Positions 47,001-56,256 of a stretch of 64,000 bases of DNA are shown here, in pieces. The translations under genes and the position numbers were made by a program. The number at the start of each line of letters is the position of its first letter. The stretch's first letter is position 1. This stretch comes from Jeotgalibaca sp. MA1X17-3 (GTDB lineage: Bacteria > Bacillota > Bacilli > Lactobacillales > Aerococcaceae). The notes beneath the pieces are model-generated. The model was not told where the DNA came from and did no database searches. It was given only the letters and a program-made list of their open reading frames with translations. The DNA lies in assembly GCF_021513155.1 (NCBI RefSeq), contig NZ_CP090983.1, forward strand, positions 992,001 through 1,056,000. Direction: 5' to 3'.

Positions 47001-47517
47001 AATGTGCCACACGCATCCCTCTACCACCGCCTCCCAGAGAAGCTTTAATGATGACTGGATATCCATATTCTTCTGCAAAATCTTGAACCTCTTTTTCAGA
47101 AGTAACAGGACCGTTTGAACCTGGGATAGAAGCTACACCTGCTGCAATGGCAGCTTCTTTTGCTTTTATTTTATCACCAAATATATCAAGATGATGAAGA
47201 GACGGACCGATAAAAATAATATTCTCTTCTTGGCAACGTCTTGCAAATTCAATGTTTTCTGAAAGGAAGCCGTATCCGGGGTGAATTGCTTGGGCTCTCG
47301 AATTTTTTGCAATAGAGATGAGTCCTTCAATATCTAAATAAGCATCAATAGGTTTCTTTCCTTTTCCTAATAAATAGGCTTCATCTGCTTTAAATCGATG
47401 AACAGACCCTTCGTCTTCTTGTGCATAGACTCCGACAGTGGAGATATCTAATTCACTCAAGGCACGAAAAATCCGAATGGCGATCTCGCCTCGATTTGCT
47501 ACTAGTACTTTTTTCAA
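44086..47517 (-). CDS. pyc: Pyruvate carboxylase
   Basis: Makes oxaloacetate from pyruvate, bicarbonate and ATP; 1143 residues, single-chain type. Order: biotin carboxylase and ATP-grasp (residues 1-450: VLVANRGEIAIRIFRAL, IKASLGGGGRGMRV, EKYIQNPKHIEVQILGD), carboxyltransferase of HMGL-like fold (about 530-830, LLTDTTFRDAHQSLLATRMR and the metal-binding HLHTHDLSG), the PYC-specific domain, and the biotin attachment ITEAMKMETTIR near the C-terminus. The ATG lies 6-8 bases after the GAGGTG site. Anaplerosis to aspartate and glutamate fits the dicarboxylate symporter nearby. Confidence 0.97.
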   Translation of the reverse strand: MKKVLVANRGEIAIRIFRALSELDISTVGVYAQEDEGSVHRFKADEAYLLGKGKKPIDAYLDIEGLISIAKNSRAQAIHPGYGFLSENIEFARRCQEENIIFIGPSLHHLDIFGDKIKAKEAAIAAGVASIPGSNGPVTSEKEVQDFAEEYGYPVIIKASLGGGGRGMRVAHSKDEIHDAFDRARSEAQSAFGNEEIYVEKYIQNPKHIEVQILGDQHGNIVHLYERDCSVQRRHQKVVEVAPCIDMPDQQRAKICDAALQLMNHIGYINAGTVEFLVEGDRFYFIEVNPRVQVEHTITEMITGIDIVQAQIQIAMGLDLHQEIGIPKQADIPLIGAAIQCRITTEDPLNQFFPDTGKINTYRSPGGFGIRLDAGNGFQGTVVTPFFDSLLVKVCVQAPTFKQATRKMERALREFRIRGVKTNIPFLRNVVSHDIFLSGKAKTTFIDSNPILFEYPETLNRGNKTLDYIGTTTINGFPGISKAPKKYYEKPRIPTQLESLPTSLISAKTILDEQGAEAVSHWVSNQKEVLLTDTTFRDAHQSLLATRMRTSDLLNIAQETQKAIPQLFSNEMWGGATFDVAYRFLNEDPWERLRKLRELMPDTLFQMLFRGSNAVGYQNFPDNGLEKFIHAAARNGMDVFRIFDSLNWTTQMEKSIQYVRDTGKIAEAAICYTGDINDPTETKFTIQYYKDLVKELEQVGAHIICIKDMAGLLKPNAAYKLISELKEVTSLPIHLHTHDLSGNGVYSLAEAVRAGVDIVDVASSAMSGTTSQPSMSSLYYALEGSSRSPHLNITNVHKINRYWEDVRYYYEDFESGIQTTSTEVYRHQMPGGQYTNLQQQAKAVGLEDKWDEIKDMYATVNKMFGNIVKVTPSSKVVGDMALFMVQNNLSEEDVYQKGMNLDFPESVISLFKGNLGQPTGGFPEKLQHIILKGEKPLTTRPGSLREPIDFDALKEELANQINRTPTEEEVLSYLMYPEVFLNYIKTFEKFGDVTKIDTPTFFHGMRTGEQVEVQIEKGKTLIIKLNQIGEPNSEGIRTLYFDLNGQGREVEVRDSSITSTIAVRKKAEPTNKKHVGTTMPGSVIQILVKKGDIVSQGEPLLITEAMKMETTIRSTISGVIDQIYVVDGDRIESGDLLIEIVRK

Positions 47518-47776
47518 ACGGACACCTCACTATTTTTTTTAATAATATTTTAATGTTGAATGTATCTTTTCATTTTACAATGAAATATTTTATCACGCAA
47601 TCGGAAGTATAAAAATGATTATTAAAAAGAGAAGGAAGTTCGTTATTTCATTCTGCGCTATGTTAAAATAGTAGTGAAGAAATAGAACGGAAGTATTCCA
47701 CTGGAAGTAAATGTAAGCCCTTACTTGATTTAGTAGTTAAATGAAATATTGATTGATAGAAAAGGGGGAAAATAAT

Positions 47777-48883
47777 GTGGTAGAAAACCAAACTTTAAAA
47801 CAAACACCACTCTATAATTATTATCGAGAACAAGGAATCAAGGTAGCTGATTTTGGAGGGTGGGCGATGCCTATTCAATTTTCAAGTATTTTAAAAGAGC
47901 ATGAAGCAGTTCGTGAAAAAGTAGGAATCTTCGACTGCTCTCATATGGGTGAAATAATGATAACAGGTCCAAATGCAGAAACATATTTAGATCGGCTGTT
48001 AACAAATGATGTTTCAAAAATGCAGGACTATTCTGTGCAATATAATCTACTGTGTACAGAAAATGGTGGAGTAGTAGATGACGTAATGCTCTATCGCTAC
48101 TGTACTGAAGAATTTATGTTAGTTTGTAATGCTAGTAATACTAAAAAAGTATTTGAGTGGATGAAGCTATATCTGGTAGGGAATGTAGAACTGAAAGATA
48201 TTTCTGAGAAAATGGGCTTAATAGCTGTTCAGGGGCCTAGTGCTGAAATGATTGTACAAAAAATGACTGATACAGACTTAAAAAATATATCACGTCATCA
48301 TTTTTTAGTTCAACAAACGATAAGTGGGATTCCTTCCATTCTAATTTCAAGAACGGGATATACGGGAGAAGATGGATTTGAACTTTATGTTGATACAAAA
48401 AAGACGAGAGAATTATGGGAATTTTTTATTGATGCCATTCGCGAAATAGACGGGTTACCTTGCGGATTAGGAGCTCGTGACACCTTGCGATTAGAAGCTG
48501 GACTGCCATTATACGGACAAGAATTATCAGAGGAACAGACCCCTTTAGAAGCAGGATTGAACTTTGCGGTGAAATTAAAAAAAGAATCTCCCTTTATAGG
48601 AAAAGAAGCATTACTAAAACAAAAAGAAGTAGGAGTAACACAAAAAATAGTTGGCTTTATTACTTTGGAGAGAGGGGTTCCGCGCCATGGGTACAATGTT
48701 TATTCAGAAGAAGACCAGCACATTGGAGTGGTAACATCTGGAACGATGTCTCCCACCTTACATAAAGGGATTGGAATGGCTTTGATTGATGAAGCCTATT
48801 CAAAGATGGGCACAAAAATAAAAATTGAAATTCGAAATAAATATATTCAAGCTGAAGTTGTTAAAAAAACTTTTTTGAAATAA
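47777..48883 (+). CDS. gcvT: Glycine cleavage T protein (aminomethyltransferase)
   Basis: Transfers the methylene group of aminomethyl-lipoyl-H protein to tetrahydrofolate; 368 residues. Key segments: VADFGGWAMPIQF, IFDCSHMGEI, SRTGYTGEDGFELY, and GLGARDTLRLEAGLPLYGQEL. The first half binds folate. GTG at 47777 is chosen, with AAGGGGGA 7 bases upstream; the frame continues a little further without a ribosome site. It leads gcvT-gcvH-gcvPA-gcvPB. I looked for a glycine riboswitch upstream and found none. Confidence 0.95.
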   Translation: MVENQTLKQTPLYNYYREQGIKVADFGGWAMPIQFSSILKEHEAVREKVGIFDCSHMGEIMITGPNAETYLDRLLTNDVSKMQDYSVQYNLLCTENGGVVDDVMLYRYCTEEFMLVCNASNTKKVFEWMKLYLVGNVELKDISEKMGLIAVQGPSAEMIVQKMTDTDLKNISRHHFLVQQTISGIPSILISRTGYTGEDGFELYVDTKKTRELWEFFIDAIREIDGLPCGLGARDTLRLEAGLPLYGQELSEEQTPLEAGLNFAVKLKKESPFIGKEALLKQKEVGVTQKIVGFITLERGVPRHGYNVYSEEDQHIGVVTSGTMSPTLHKGIGMALIDEAYSKMGTKIKIEIRNKYIQAEVVKKTFLK

Positions 48884-48902
48884 AAACTTAGGAGAGATAA
48901 AA

Positions 48903-49289
48903 ATGACTCAACCAAAAATCTACTTTACAAAAGAACATGAGTGGGTAAGTCTAGTAGGAGAGAATACCGTGCGTGTAGGGATTACGGAGCATGCTTCTAA
49001 TCAATTAGGAGATATCGTTTTTGTTGATTATACAGCAGGTCTGAAAGAAGTTACTGCAGGTGAAGAGATTATTACAGTTGAATCGGTGAAGTCAGTTTCG
49101 GAAGTTTACACACCAGTAACTGGAATGATTGTAAAACAAAACGAGTCTCTAGATGAGAATCCAGAAGTAGTGAATGATTCTCCACTTGATGAAGGCTGGA
49201 TGGTAGAAATTACATTAGCTAATCCCGCTGAATTAGAAGGTTTATTAAGCCAGGAAGAATACAATACTTTGGTTGAAGAGGAGGAGTAA
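48903..49289 (+). CDS. gcvH: Glycine cleavage H protein
   Basis: Lipoylated carrier protein of 128 residues. The lipoyl lysine sits in TVESVKSVSEVYTPVTG (VESVKS hairpin, about Lys64). EWVSLVGENTVRVGITEHASNQLGD precedes it. AGGAGAG before the ATG. It follows gcvT by 19 bases. Confidence 0.96.
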   Translation: MTQPKIYFTKEHEWVSLVGENTVRVGITEHASNQLGDIVFVDYTAGLKEVTAGEEIITVESVKSVSEVYTPVTGMIVKQNESLDENPEVVNDSPLDEGWMVEITLANPAELEGLLSQEEYNTLVEEEE

Positions 49290-49293
49290 GTTT

Positions 49294-50655
49294 ATGGATC
49301 CAGAAATTTTTCGGTATTTACCGGATACTCCCGAAGATATACAAGTAATGCTTCAAGTGGTAGGAGTCGAGTCAATAAAAGAACTCTTTCAAACCATTCC
49401 TCCAGAAATCCGTTTAAAAGATAACTTAGAAATCCCAGATTCACTCTCGGAGTATAAACTCCTTCAAATGATGCAAAAAATGGCGAAAAAAAACATCTCT
49501 GCAACTGAAATGCCATTCTTTTTAGGTGCGGGTACCTATGATCACTACATTCCTAGTGTAGTAGATGCGGTTATTTCTCGTTCTGAATTTTATACAGCAT
49601 ATACTCCTTATCAAGCAGAAGCCAGCCAAGGAGAGCTACAAGCTATTTTTGAATTTCAATCGATGATCAGTGAATTGACAGGAATGGAAGTTACGAATTC
49701 TTCATTATATGATGGATTTACTTCTTTATCAGAAGCAGTTGGGTTAGCTCAAAATGTGACAAAGAAAAATAAAGTTTTATTATCTATGGGGATTCATCCA
49801 GAAGGAAGAAGCATTGTTAAAACCGCAGCAGTTGGTCGAGGAATAGAAATTGAAGAGATTCCCTTATTAAAAGATTGTACTGATTTAGAAAAACTTAGTA
49901 AGGCTCTCACGGATGAAGTTGCAGCAGTTGCCATACAATATCCTAACTTTTTGGGAACCATTGAAGATATTCAAGCTGTTAAACGATTGTTAGAAGGAAC
50001 CTCCATCCAACTGATTGTAATAGCAAATCCATTGGCACTAGGATTGCTAGAAGCTCCAGGACATTTAGGAGCTGACGTTGTTGTGGGAGATACTCAGTCA
50101 TTAGGTATTCCAATGTCTTTTGGTGGACCTCATTGTGGATATTTTTCTGTTACTAAAAAAAATATCCGAAGAGTTCCAGGTAGGATGGTAGGAGAAACTG
50201 AAGATGCAAAAGGAAATCGCGGTTTTGTATTAGCTTTACAAGTACGGGAGCAGCATATCCGTCGAGAAAAGGCTACTTCCTATATGAGTTCGAACCAAGC
50301 ACTGAATGCTTTGCAATCAGCTGTTTGTATGGCGGCATTAGGAAGGAACGGTATCCAAGAAATCGCTCAGTTAAATTTTAACAATGCCTCTTACTTGGCA
50401 GAGAAGTTGATTGAAAAAGGATTTTCGATCTATAATGATGGTCCTTACTTTAATGAGTTTGTAGTGGAATTACCAATAGAAGCTGAAAAAATGAATCAAC
50501 AGTTATTAGACGTGGGAATAATGGGTGGGTATAGTTTAGAAAAAGACTATGGAATGCCCATGCACATGTTACTTTGTGCAACAGAAAAGCGTTCTAAACA
50601 AGAAATGGATCGATTAGTTGAAGCGTTAGGGGGACAGAAAAATGATCGAAAATAA
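49294..50655 (+). CDS. gcvPA: Glycine dehydrogenase (decarboxylating) subunit 1 (P protein alpha)
   Basis: The N-terminal half of the PLP-dependent glycine decarboxylase, as a separate subunit of about 453 residues. FRYLPDTPEDIQVML, FFLGAGTYDHYIPSVVD, YTPYQAEASQGELQAIFE, and LGIPMSFGGPHCGYF are typical of GcvPA. I prefer ATG 49294 because GAGGAGGAG lies before it. Ends 14 bases after the start of gcvPB. Split GcvP is the norm in Gram-positive bacteria and archaea. Confidence 0.95.
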   Translation: MDPEIFRYLPDTPEDIQVMLQVVGVESIKELFQTIPPEIRLKDNLEIPDSLSEYKLLQMMQKMAKKNISATEMPFFLGAGTYDHYIPSVVDAVISRSEFYTAYTPYQAEASQGELQAIFEFQSMISELTGMEVTNSSLYDGFTSLSEAVGLAQNVTKKNKVLLSMGIHPEGRSIVKTAAVGRGIEIEEIPLLKDCTDLEKLSKALTDEVAAVAIQYPNFLGTIEDIQAVKRLLEGTSIQLIVIANPLALGLLEAPGHLGADVVVGDTQSLGIPMSFGGPHCGYFSVTKKNIRRVPGRMVGETEDAKGNRGFVLALQVREQHIRREKATSYMSSNQALNALQSAVCMAALGRNGIQEIAQLNFNNASYLAEKLIEKGFSIYNDGPYFNEFVVELPIEAEKMNQQLLDVGIMGGYSLEKDYGMPMHMLLCATEKRSKQEMDRLVEALGGQKNDRK

Positions 50656-52104
50656 AAAAGAAAATCCACTTTTATTTGAACAAAGTAAAGTAGGTAGAAT
50701 TGGATATAGTCTTTCCACATCGGATGTTCCTACATATGATTTAACAAAAAAAATCGCTCCTCATTTGATTCGGAAACAACCAGCAAGATTGCCTGAAGTC
50801 AGTGAGTTACAATTGATGCGGCATTATACAAGGTTATCACAGAATAACTTCGGAATTGAAAATGGGTTTTATCCGTTGGGATCTTGCACGATGAAATATA
50901 ATCCCAAAATAAATGAAGTAACAGCAAGACTAGATGGTTTTGCTAACATACACCCTTATCAACCTGAAGAGACCATTCAAGGAGCTTTACAATTGATGTT
51001 TGAGCTTCAAGAGGATTTGAAGGTCATTACCGGTATGGGTGGGATTTCTCTGCAACCTGCTGCTGGGGCACAAGGGGAATGGACCGGTTTGATGATGGTT
51101 CGTGCGTATCATGAAAAAAATGGAGAATACAAACGAAAAAAAGTTTTTGTTCCAGACAGTGCACATGGAACCAATCCATCGAGTGCATATATAGCAGGGT
51201 ACGATGTGGTCAGCATCCCTTCAACGAAGGAAGGACTTGTTGATTTAAACGTATTACGTCAACAAGTAGGTCCAGATACAGCCGCGCTAATGCTTACTAA
51301 TCCCAACACCCTTGGCTTATTTGAAAAAGATATTATAGAAATTGCAGAAATCATTCATGGTGTAGGAGGGTTACTATATTATGATGGAGCAAACTTAAAT
51401 GCTATTTTAGCTAAAACAACTCCAGGATTAATGGGTTTTGATATCGTTCATCTTAATGTACACAAAACATTTAGTACGCCACATGGCGGTGGTGGACCTG
51501 GTGCGGGACCAGTAGGAGTTAAAGAGTATCTACTTCCTTTTTTACCGGTACCACAAGTTATAAAAAAGAAGAAAACTATCACTTATCTTATGATTATCCA
51601 GATTCAATTGGTAGGGTAAAAGGCTACTACGGAAACTTTGGTGTATTAGTTCGAGCCTTTACTTATATTCGCACGATGGGGCCAATCGGTTTGCGTAAGG
51701 TTTCGGAAAGTGCTGTTTTACATGCAAATTACCTTTCAGAACAATTAAAAAAAGATTATGTACTTCCGTATGATCAAATTTGTATGCATGAATTTGTACT
51801 TTCTGGAAAGACACAAAAAAAGCAAGGAGTTCGAACCCTGGATATTGCGAAACGATTATTAGATTTTGGGTTCTATGCTCCTACCGTTTACTTCCCATTA
51901 GTAGTGGAAGAAGCAATGATGATTGAACCAACGGAAACTGAATCAAAAGAAGTTTTAGATGAATTTGTCCAAACGATGCAAAAAATTGCCAGAGAATCCA
52001 TTGAAAATCCGGAAGTAGTGCAAACAGCTCCTCATCATAAATCGGTAAGCCGATTAGATGAAACTAGAGCTGCTCGTAAAGTAAAAGTAAATTACTATGA
52101 TTAA
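50642..52104 (+). pseudogene. gcvPB: Glycine dehydrogenase subunit 2 (P protein beta), frameshifted
   Basis: The PLP-bearing half of the split P protein, about 487 residues when repaired. LGSCTMKYNPKINE, LQPAAGAQGEWTGLMM and VFVPDSAHGTNPSSA are substrate and PLP contacts; the PLP lysine is in HLNVHKTFSTPHGGGGPG. The frame breaks in an A6 run (51562-51567); one extra A gives QVIKKEENYHLSYDYPDS and continues to the C-terminus IARESIENPEVV. As written the last third is missing and the glycine cleavage system would not work. The start overlaps gcvPA. Confidence 0.93.
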
Positions 52105-52234
52105 TAAAAATCGTAAGAATCTAAAAAAATATAGTCAGAAAACGATCTTTCCTCTACAATGACTTGCTTCTTACATGAGCAGACTCTTCTAAAGCAAGTC
52201 CAAGACTCAAAAAACAACTAACAACCATATATAA

Positions 52235-52283
52235 TAGAGAATCAAATAGACTTACTAATAGAATTCTATTTGGTTCTCTTTGT
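52235..52283 (+). terminator. Terminator after gcvPB
   Basis: AGAGAATCAAATAG and CTATTTGGTTCTCT arms with one G-T pair, then TTTGTATT. The U-tract is weak. Confidence 0.6.
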
Positions 52284-52284
52284 A

Positions 52285-52313
52285 TTGACAAAGAAGTGTA
52301 CTACCCATATAAT
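52285..52313 (+). promoter_or_regulatory. Sigma-A promoter of the GntR/ABC operon
   Basis: TTGACA (52285-52290), 17-base spacer, TATAAT (52308-52313), both consensus. It leads the next gene, 92 bases downstream. Confidence 0.8.
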
Positions 52314-52344
52314 ACATAAGAATGTAGCCAACTATTTTTTTGTT

Positions 52345-52370
52345 GTGTACGTATTAGTCTGTTAATACAC
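52345..52370. promoter_or_regulatory. Inverted repeat, candidate YtrA-type operator
   Basis: GTGTACGTATTA and TAATACAC form an imperfect palindrome about 32 bases after the -10. YtrA-type GntR repressors bind such repeats near their own promoter. Pattern only. Confidence 0.35.
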
Positions 52371-52404
52371 TATGTCTAAATAGAGAAAAGGAGGATGAGA
52401 CCTC

Positions 52405-53457
52405 ATGGAATTTAATCGCCGAAGTCCCGTTTATGAACAAATTATTACATACTTTAAAGAAAGAATTGCGAACGGGGAATATAAACCAGGTAGTGACGTT
52501 CCTTCTCGAAGGGAGCTAGCTGTTTTGTTTAAAATAAACCCCAACACAGCTCAGCGTGCATATAAAGAAATGGAGGAACAAGGCTTGATTTATACAGAAG
52601 GGAACTCTCCCAGTAGAATTACAGAAGATCGTTCAACCATACAAATGTTACGCAAAGATATGATTCATACGGCACTAGATGATTTTATAGCGGTTATAAA
52701 ACCAATGGGATTAGAAATACAAGATATCATTCCCTTATTACAAAAAAAGTATGGAGAGGAGAAAAAAATGATTGAACTTCGTGATGTACATAAATCATTT
52801 AAAAATAAAAATGTGTTAAAGGGAATCAGTTTTTCTATAAAGCCAAATGAAGTTACTTGTATAACTGGATTGAATGGAACAGGGAAAACGACACTAATGA
52901 ATAGCATTATGCAGCTCAATCCAATTGATAAAGGCGAAATTTTATTAGACGGAAAAAAATTAACCCATCAATCGTTTGAAAAAATTTCTTATATTCCTGA
53001 TACATTGAAGATGCCAGGAAATATGAATATTCAAGAAGCAATGAATTTTATGGAAATCTACTATCAAAATTGGAATAAAGATAAAGCCACTGAATTAATT
53101 AGCTTTTTTAAATTAAATCCGGATGAAAAATTAAAAGATTATTCAAAAGGGAATCAAGCAAAAATTAATTTCTTGTTAGGTTTATCTCTAGATGCTGACT
53201 ACTTTTTGATGGATGAACCGTTGTCCGGAGTAGATATGTTTGCTCGAGAGCAAATTTTAGAAGTATTTACGAGCAATTTAATTACTAATAAGGGAGTTTT
53301 ACTAGCGACCCATCACATTGAAGAAGTAGAGTTTCTATTAGACCGAGTTGTTATGTTACAAATGGGAGCAATTCAAAAAGATTTTTATGCAGAAGAAATT
53401 CGTGAAACAGAAGGTAAATCAATCATCGATGTAATGAGAGAGGTGTATCAATCGTGA
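52405..53457 (+). CDS. Apparent fusion of a YtrA-subfamily GntR regulator and an ABC transporter ATPase
   Basis: A 350-residue open frame. Residues 1-115 are a GntR winged helix (PVYEQIITYFKERIANGEY, VPSRRELAVLFKINPNTAQRAYKEME) of the YtrA type. Residues 122-350 are an ABC ATPase: Walker A GLNGTGKTTLM, signature YSKGNQAKINF (degenerate LSGGQ), Walker B YFLMDEP, H-loop THHIEE. The junction has its own ribosome site (GGAGAGGAG) and ATG at 52768, inside an A7 run. With one extra A the first protein would end EEKKND at TGA and the second would begin at that ATG, the normal operon arrangement. So the fusion may be an assembly artefact. Permease and a further membrane protein follow. Confidence 0.75.
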   Translation: MEFNRRSPVYEQIITYFKERIANGEYKPGSDVPSRRELAVLFKINPNTAQRAYKEMEEQGLIYTEGNSPSRITEDRSTIQMLRKDMIHTALDDFIAVIKPMGLEIQDIIPLLQKKYGEEKKMIELRDVHKSFKNKNVLKGISFSIKPNEVTCITGLNGTGKTTLMNSIMQLNPIDKGEILLDGKKLTHQSFEKISYIPDTLKMPGNMNIQEAMNFMEIYYQNWNKDKATELISFFKLNPDEKLKDYSKGNQAKINFLLGLSLDADYFLMDEPLSGVDMFAREQILEVFTSNLITNKGVLLATHHIEEVEFLLDRVVMLQMGAIQKDFYAEEIRETEGKSIIDVMREVYQS

Positions 53458-54278
53458 AAAAATTTACAGATTTACTTGTTTATGAATTAGATCGAATTAA
53501 GTATGCTTATCTGATCTTGATTGGCATGATTGTTGGATTACAAGTCTTTGCTGTTTTTCAGACTCGTAATCATTTTATGGCTACTTTTAATGAGTATCAA
53601 AAAAATAGCCAAGGAAATGCGGTAGATTTTTTAAATGAACATGGACCTCTACAATTTTTAGAGATTGCTAATAATAGCTATTATTTCTTTTCTATTGTAT
53701 TAGGAATTATTATTTTAGCAATTTATACAGTAGCGATTTGGTATCGTGATTGGCTTGGAAAAAATAGTTTTTCTTATCGTCTGTTAACCTTACCCGGTTC
53801 ACGTATGAGCGTCTTTTTATCTAAATTTATAACTCTTTTATTTATGATTTTAGGCTTATTAGCGATTCAGTTACTTCTTATTATTTTAGAAGAAAAATTA
53901 TTAGTAATGATTACACCGGCACAACTTTATCAAACGAATGGTCTTCGTCAATTTATGCTCTATTTCCAACCTTTTTATATGATTCTACCAACCACTCTTA
54001 TTGATTTTATTCTTCACTATACATTGGGAATCAGTGCTTTAGCTACTGTGTTTATGATGATCCTAATCGAATTGAGTTTCAAGTGGAAAGGGATTCTATT
54101 AGATGTGGGAATTGTAGCAGGGATTATCTTATTATTTAGAGGATTATATGCAATAGGCTGGTTTGAATACTTGTATCCTATAGAGACACTGATGTTCATG
54201 ATTGCTTTTGGGGTAGTTCTGTTCATCATTTCTGTTCTAGTTAGTCGTAAACTTCTTAATGAAAAAATAAACGTATAG
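53454..54278 (+). CDS. ABC transporter permease
   Basis: A 274-residue membrane protein with about six helices and a hydrophilic loop after the first. Its start (GTG, overlapping the ATPase gene by 4 bases) and orientation point to one operon with the preceding ATPase. The helices ILIGMIVGLQVFAVF, FSIVLGIIILAIYTVAIW and FMILGLLAIQLLLIIL resemble ABC-2-type permeases (YtrC/D type). No periplasmic binding protein is seen, which is typical of export or resistance systems of this kind. Substrate unknown. Confidence 0.82.
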   Translation: MKKFTDLLVYELDRIKYAYLILIGMIVGLQVFAVFQTRNHFMATFNEYQKNSQGNAVDFLNEHGPLQFLEIANNSYYFFSIVLGIIILAIYTVAIWYRDWLGKNSFSYRLLTLPGSRMSVFLSKFITLLFMILGLLAIQLLLIILEEKLLVMITPAQLYQTNGLRQFMLYFQPFYMILPTTLIDFILHYTLGISALATVFMMILIELSFKWKGILLDVGIVAGIILLFRGLYAIGWFEYLYPIETLMFMIAFGVVLFIISVLVSRKLLNEKINV

Positions 54279-54290
54279 GGAGAAAAAAGA

Positions 54291-55493
54291 ATGAAAAATA
54301 AAAAAATAGCGATTCTTCTCCTCAGTATTATTTTTACGTTTGTACTAGGAGTCTATTATGCCCAACCGTTCTTGGCAGATCCACAAAAAAGTTCTTTTAA
54401 TTTTAAAGTAGTCGAAGGAAATCTCAATGAAATTGAGAACCTGCATTATACAACAGCCGTAGAAAATGATGGTTCTATGTCTCTTGACATCTCACCGGAA
54501 GGGACAAAGCGATTAGATAGTGTTTTGTTAGGGTCTATTTATACCTATCAATCATCTGACATGAAAAGATGGCAAAACGAGTATCGAACATTTATGAGAA
54601 AGAAACAATATTCCTATAATAATTTCACGGAAGAAGAGGACGATCTTTTTTATACCAATGATTATAGTAGAAATTGGAGTAAAGACGGAGAAAATAAAGT
54701 TGCCATTCAAATAGAAAAACTAGATAAAGCGACAAAAGAAGTAACTACTAAAGAAATAAATATTGAGTCTTTGGATGAAATTGAATTTATTTCTTATCAC
54801 AATATTTCTAAGGCAGGACCTTATTTGGCTATTCAAGCTTACGTAAATACAGCTCAAACACAAAAATACAATACGTATATATATAATTGGGAAACAGGGG
54901 AAATAGTTGATGAGATTCAAGCGAGTGATTCTTTTGATTATTGGTCTGGGGATACTACTTTATATATTGAAGTTTTAGATACAGAAAATCCGAAATTCCT
55001 TTTAAATAAACGAAGCTATCTGTATGAAGAAGTAGCAGGACAAGAGTGGCAGGATGAAAAAATTGAAAATGATTACCAAATCTACAATCCTGAGACAAAA
55101 GATACGGAAAAAATTTTTCTTCCATATGAACTAACAGATAATCATATTCGCTACGTAGTAGGCGATGGAAATGTAATCTTCGTTGAGAAGAGCGAAGAGC
55201 ATTTCCAAGTAACCATTTATGATGTAGAAAATCAGAAATTGATTAATGAAAAGATCATTCCAATACAATCAAATACATTTTCAGAAGAACCGTACTTTCA
55301 TATAGTAAAACAAGATTCGAAACTATTGATTACTCAAACATATATGGAGTCCGAACATTCTACGATAGGAATCGTAGTAGTAAATTTGGATCGCTTTGAA
55401 AAAAACTTTGAAGGCACAATGGGACTAACAGATCAATCAAAAGAAGAATTAAAAGATCGAGAAATTTATTTTGATTCCATTTATTTTGACTAA
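54291..55493 (+). CDS. Membrane-anchored extracytoplasmic protein of the ABC operon
   Basis: A 400-residue protein, with an N-terminal membrane anchor (IAILLLSIIFTFVLGVYYA, about residues 5-24) and an exported domain. It starts 12 bases after the permease stop with AGGGAG upstream. The body has many beta-strand-like repeats with aromatic and acidic residues but no recognised catalytic motif. Position suggests an accessory protein or sensor for the transporter. Identity open. Confidence 0.7.
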   Translation: MKNKKIAILLLSIIFTFVLGVYYAQPFLADPQKSSFNFKVVEGNLNEIENLHYTTAVENDGSMSLDISPEGTKRLDSVLLGSIYTYQSSDMKRWQNEYRTFMRKKQYSYNNFTEEEDDLFYTNDYSRNWSKDGENKVAIQIEKLDKATKEVTTKEINIESLDEIEFISYHNISKAGPYLAIQAYVNTAQTQKYNTYIYNWETGEIVDEIQASDSFDYWSGDTTLYIEVLDTENPKFLLNKRSYLYEEVAGQEWQDEKIENDYQIYNPETKDTEKIFLPYELTDNHIRYVVGDGNVIFVEKSEEHFQVTIYDVENQKLINEKIIPIQSNTFSEEPYFHIVKQDSKLLITQTYMESEHSTIGIVVVNLDRFEKNFEGTMGLTDQSKEELKDREIYFDSIYFD

Positions 55494-55499
55494 ACGTAG

Positions 55500-55532
55500 A
55501 AAAGAGCTGAGACATTTGTCTCAGCTTTTTTC
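55500..55532 (+). terminator. Terminator after the ABC operon
   Basis: AAAGAGCTGAGAC / GTCTCAGCTTTTTT with a four-base loop. Followed by the T-rich element described under findings. Confidence 0.85.
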
Positions 55533-55680
55533 TATTTCTTAATCATTTTCTTAAATGCCTTTTGTCCTGCTCTCTTTTTTTATCTAATTTTACATGTAGC
55601 AATTTTTACATTGCGTAATAAGTTTGGTAAAATAACGATTGCTATTATATATATAATCGGAGAGAGTAGGAAAATTCTAG

Positions 55681-56255
55681 ATGGAAAGAAAAGAAAAAAC
55701 AGGATCTCTGTACTGGACATTATTAAAATCTACCTTTGTGTTGAGTGCCTTTACAGTGGGTGGAGGATACGTGATTGTTCCTTTAATGCAAAAGAAATTT
55801 GTAGAAGATTTGGGTTGGATTGAAACAGAAGAAATGCTGGATTTAGTGGCAATCGGACAATCGATGCCAGGAGTTTTGGCTGTGAATACGTCCATATTAA
55901 TTGGATATCGTATTGCAGGATTATCAGGAGCGCTCACAACCGTTTTAGGAACGGTTAGTCCACCGTTATTTATTATTACCATTATTTCTTTTTTTATATG
56001 CAGTTTCAAAACAATCCTATTGTAGAAGCAATGATGTTTGGAATGCAGATTGGTGTAGTTGCTGTTATTTTAAATGTAGTTTTTAATATGGCCAAAGAAG
56101 TTTTAAAGACGAAAGATGTTGTCAATGCTATCATTTTAGTTGGTGCATTTTTAGCTGGATTTGTATTTAAGTTGAATATTATTTTAATTATTGTGGTAGC
56201 AGGATTACTAGGCTTCTTTAATAATATGTGGAAAGTGAAGAGAGGGGGAGTATAA
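55681..56255 (+). pseudogene. chrA: Chromate transporter, first half (short CHR protein), frameshifted
   Basis: About 191 residues when repaired. A CHR domain of six helices: TFVLSAFTVGGGYVIVPLMQKKFVED, IGQSMPGVLAVNTSILIGY and TVLGTVSPPLFIIT are typical. The frame breaks in a T7 run (55989-55995); one extra T gives SFFYMQFQNNPIVEAMMFG and continues to 56255. ATG with GGAGAG upstream. The neighbouring gene has the same domain; two short CHR proteins work together as an antiporter pair. The role may be chromate or another oxyanion. Confidence 0.88.
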
Positions 56256-56256
56256 C

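Larger units (their letters stand above)
52105..52404. other. Intergenic region between gcvPB and the GntR/ABC gene
   Basis: Three hundred bases hold a terminator (52235-52283), a perfect sigma-A promoter (52285-52313) and an inverted repeat (52345-52370) just before the GntR-ABC start. No other gene. Confidence 0.6.

Noticed and set aside
44174..47048. Plus-strand open frames over pyruvate carboxylase
   Set aside because: Antisense to a fully convincing pyc; composition follows the complementary codons only.
47518..47776. Glycine riboswitch before gcvT
   Set aside because: The tandem aptamer landmarks are absent; only A-T-rich sequence with a possible -10 is present.
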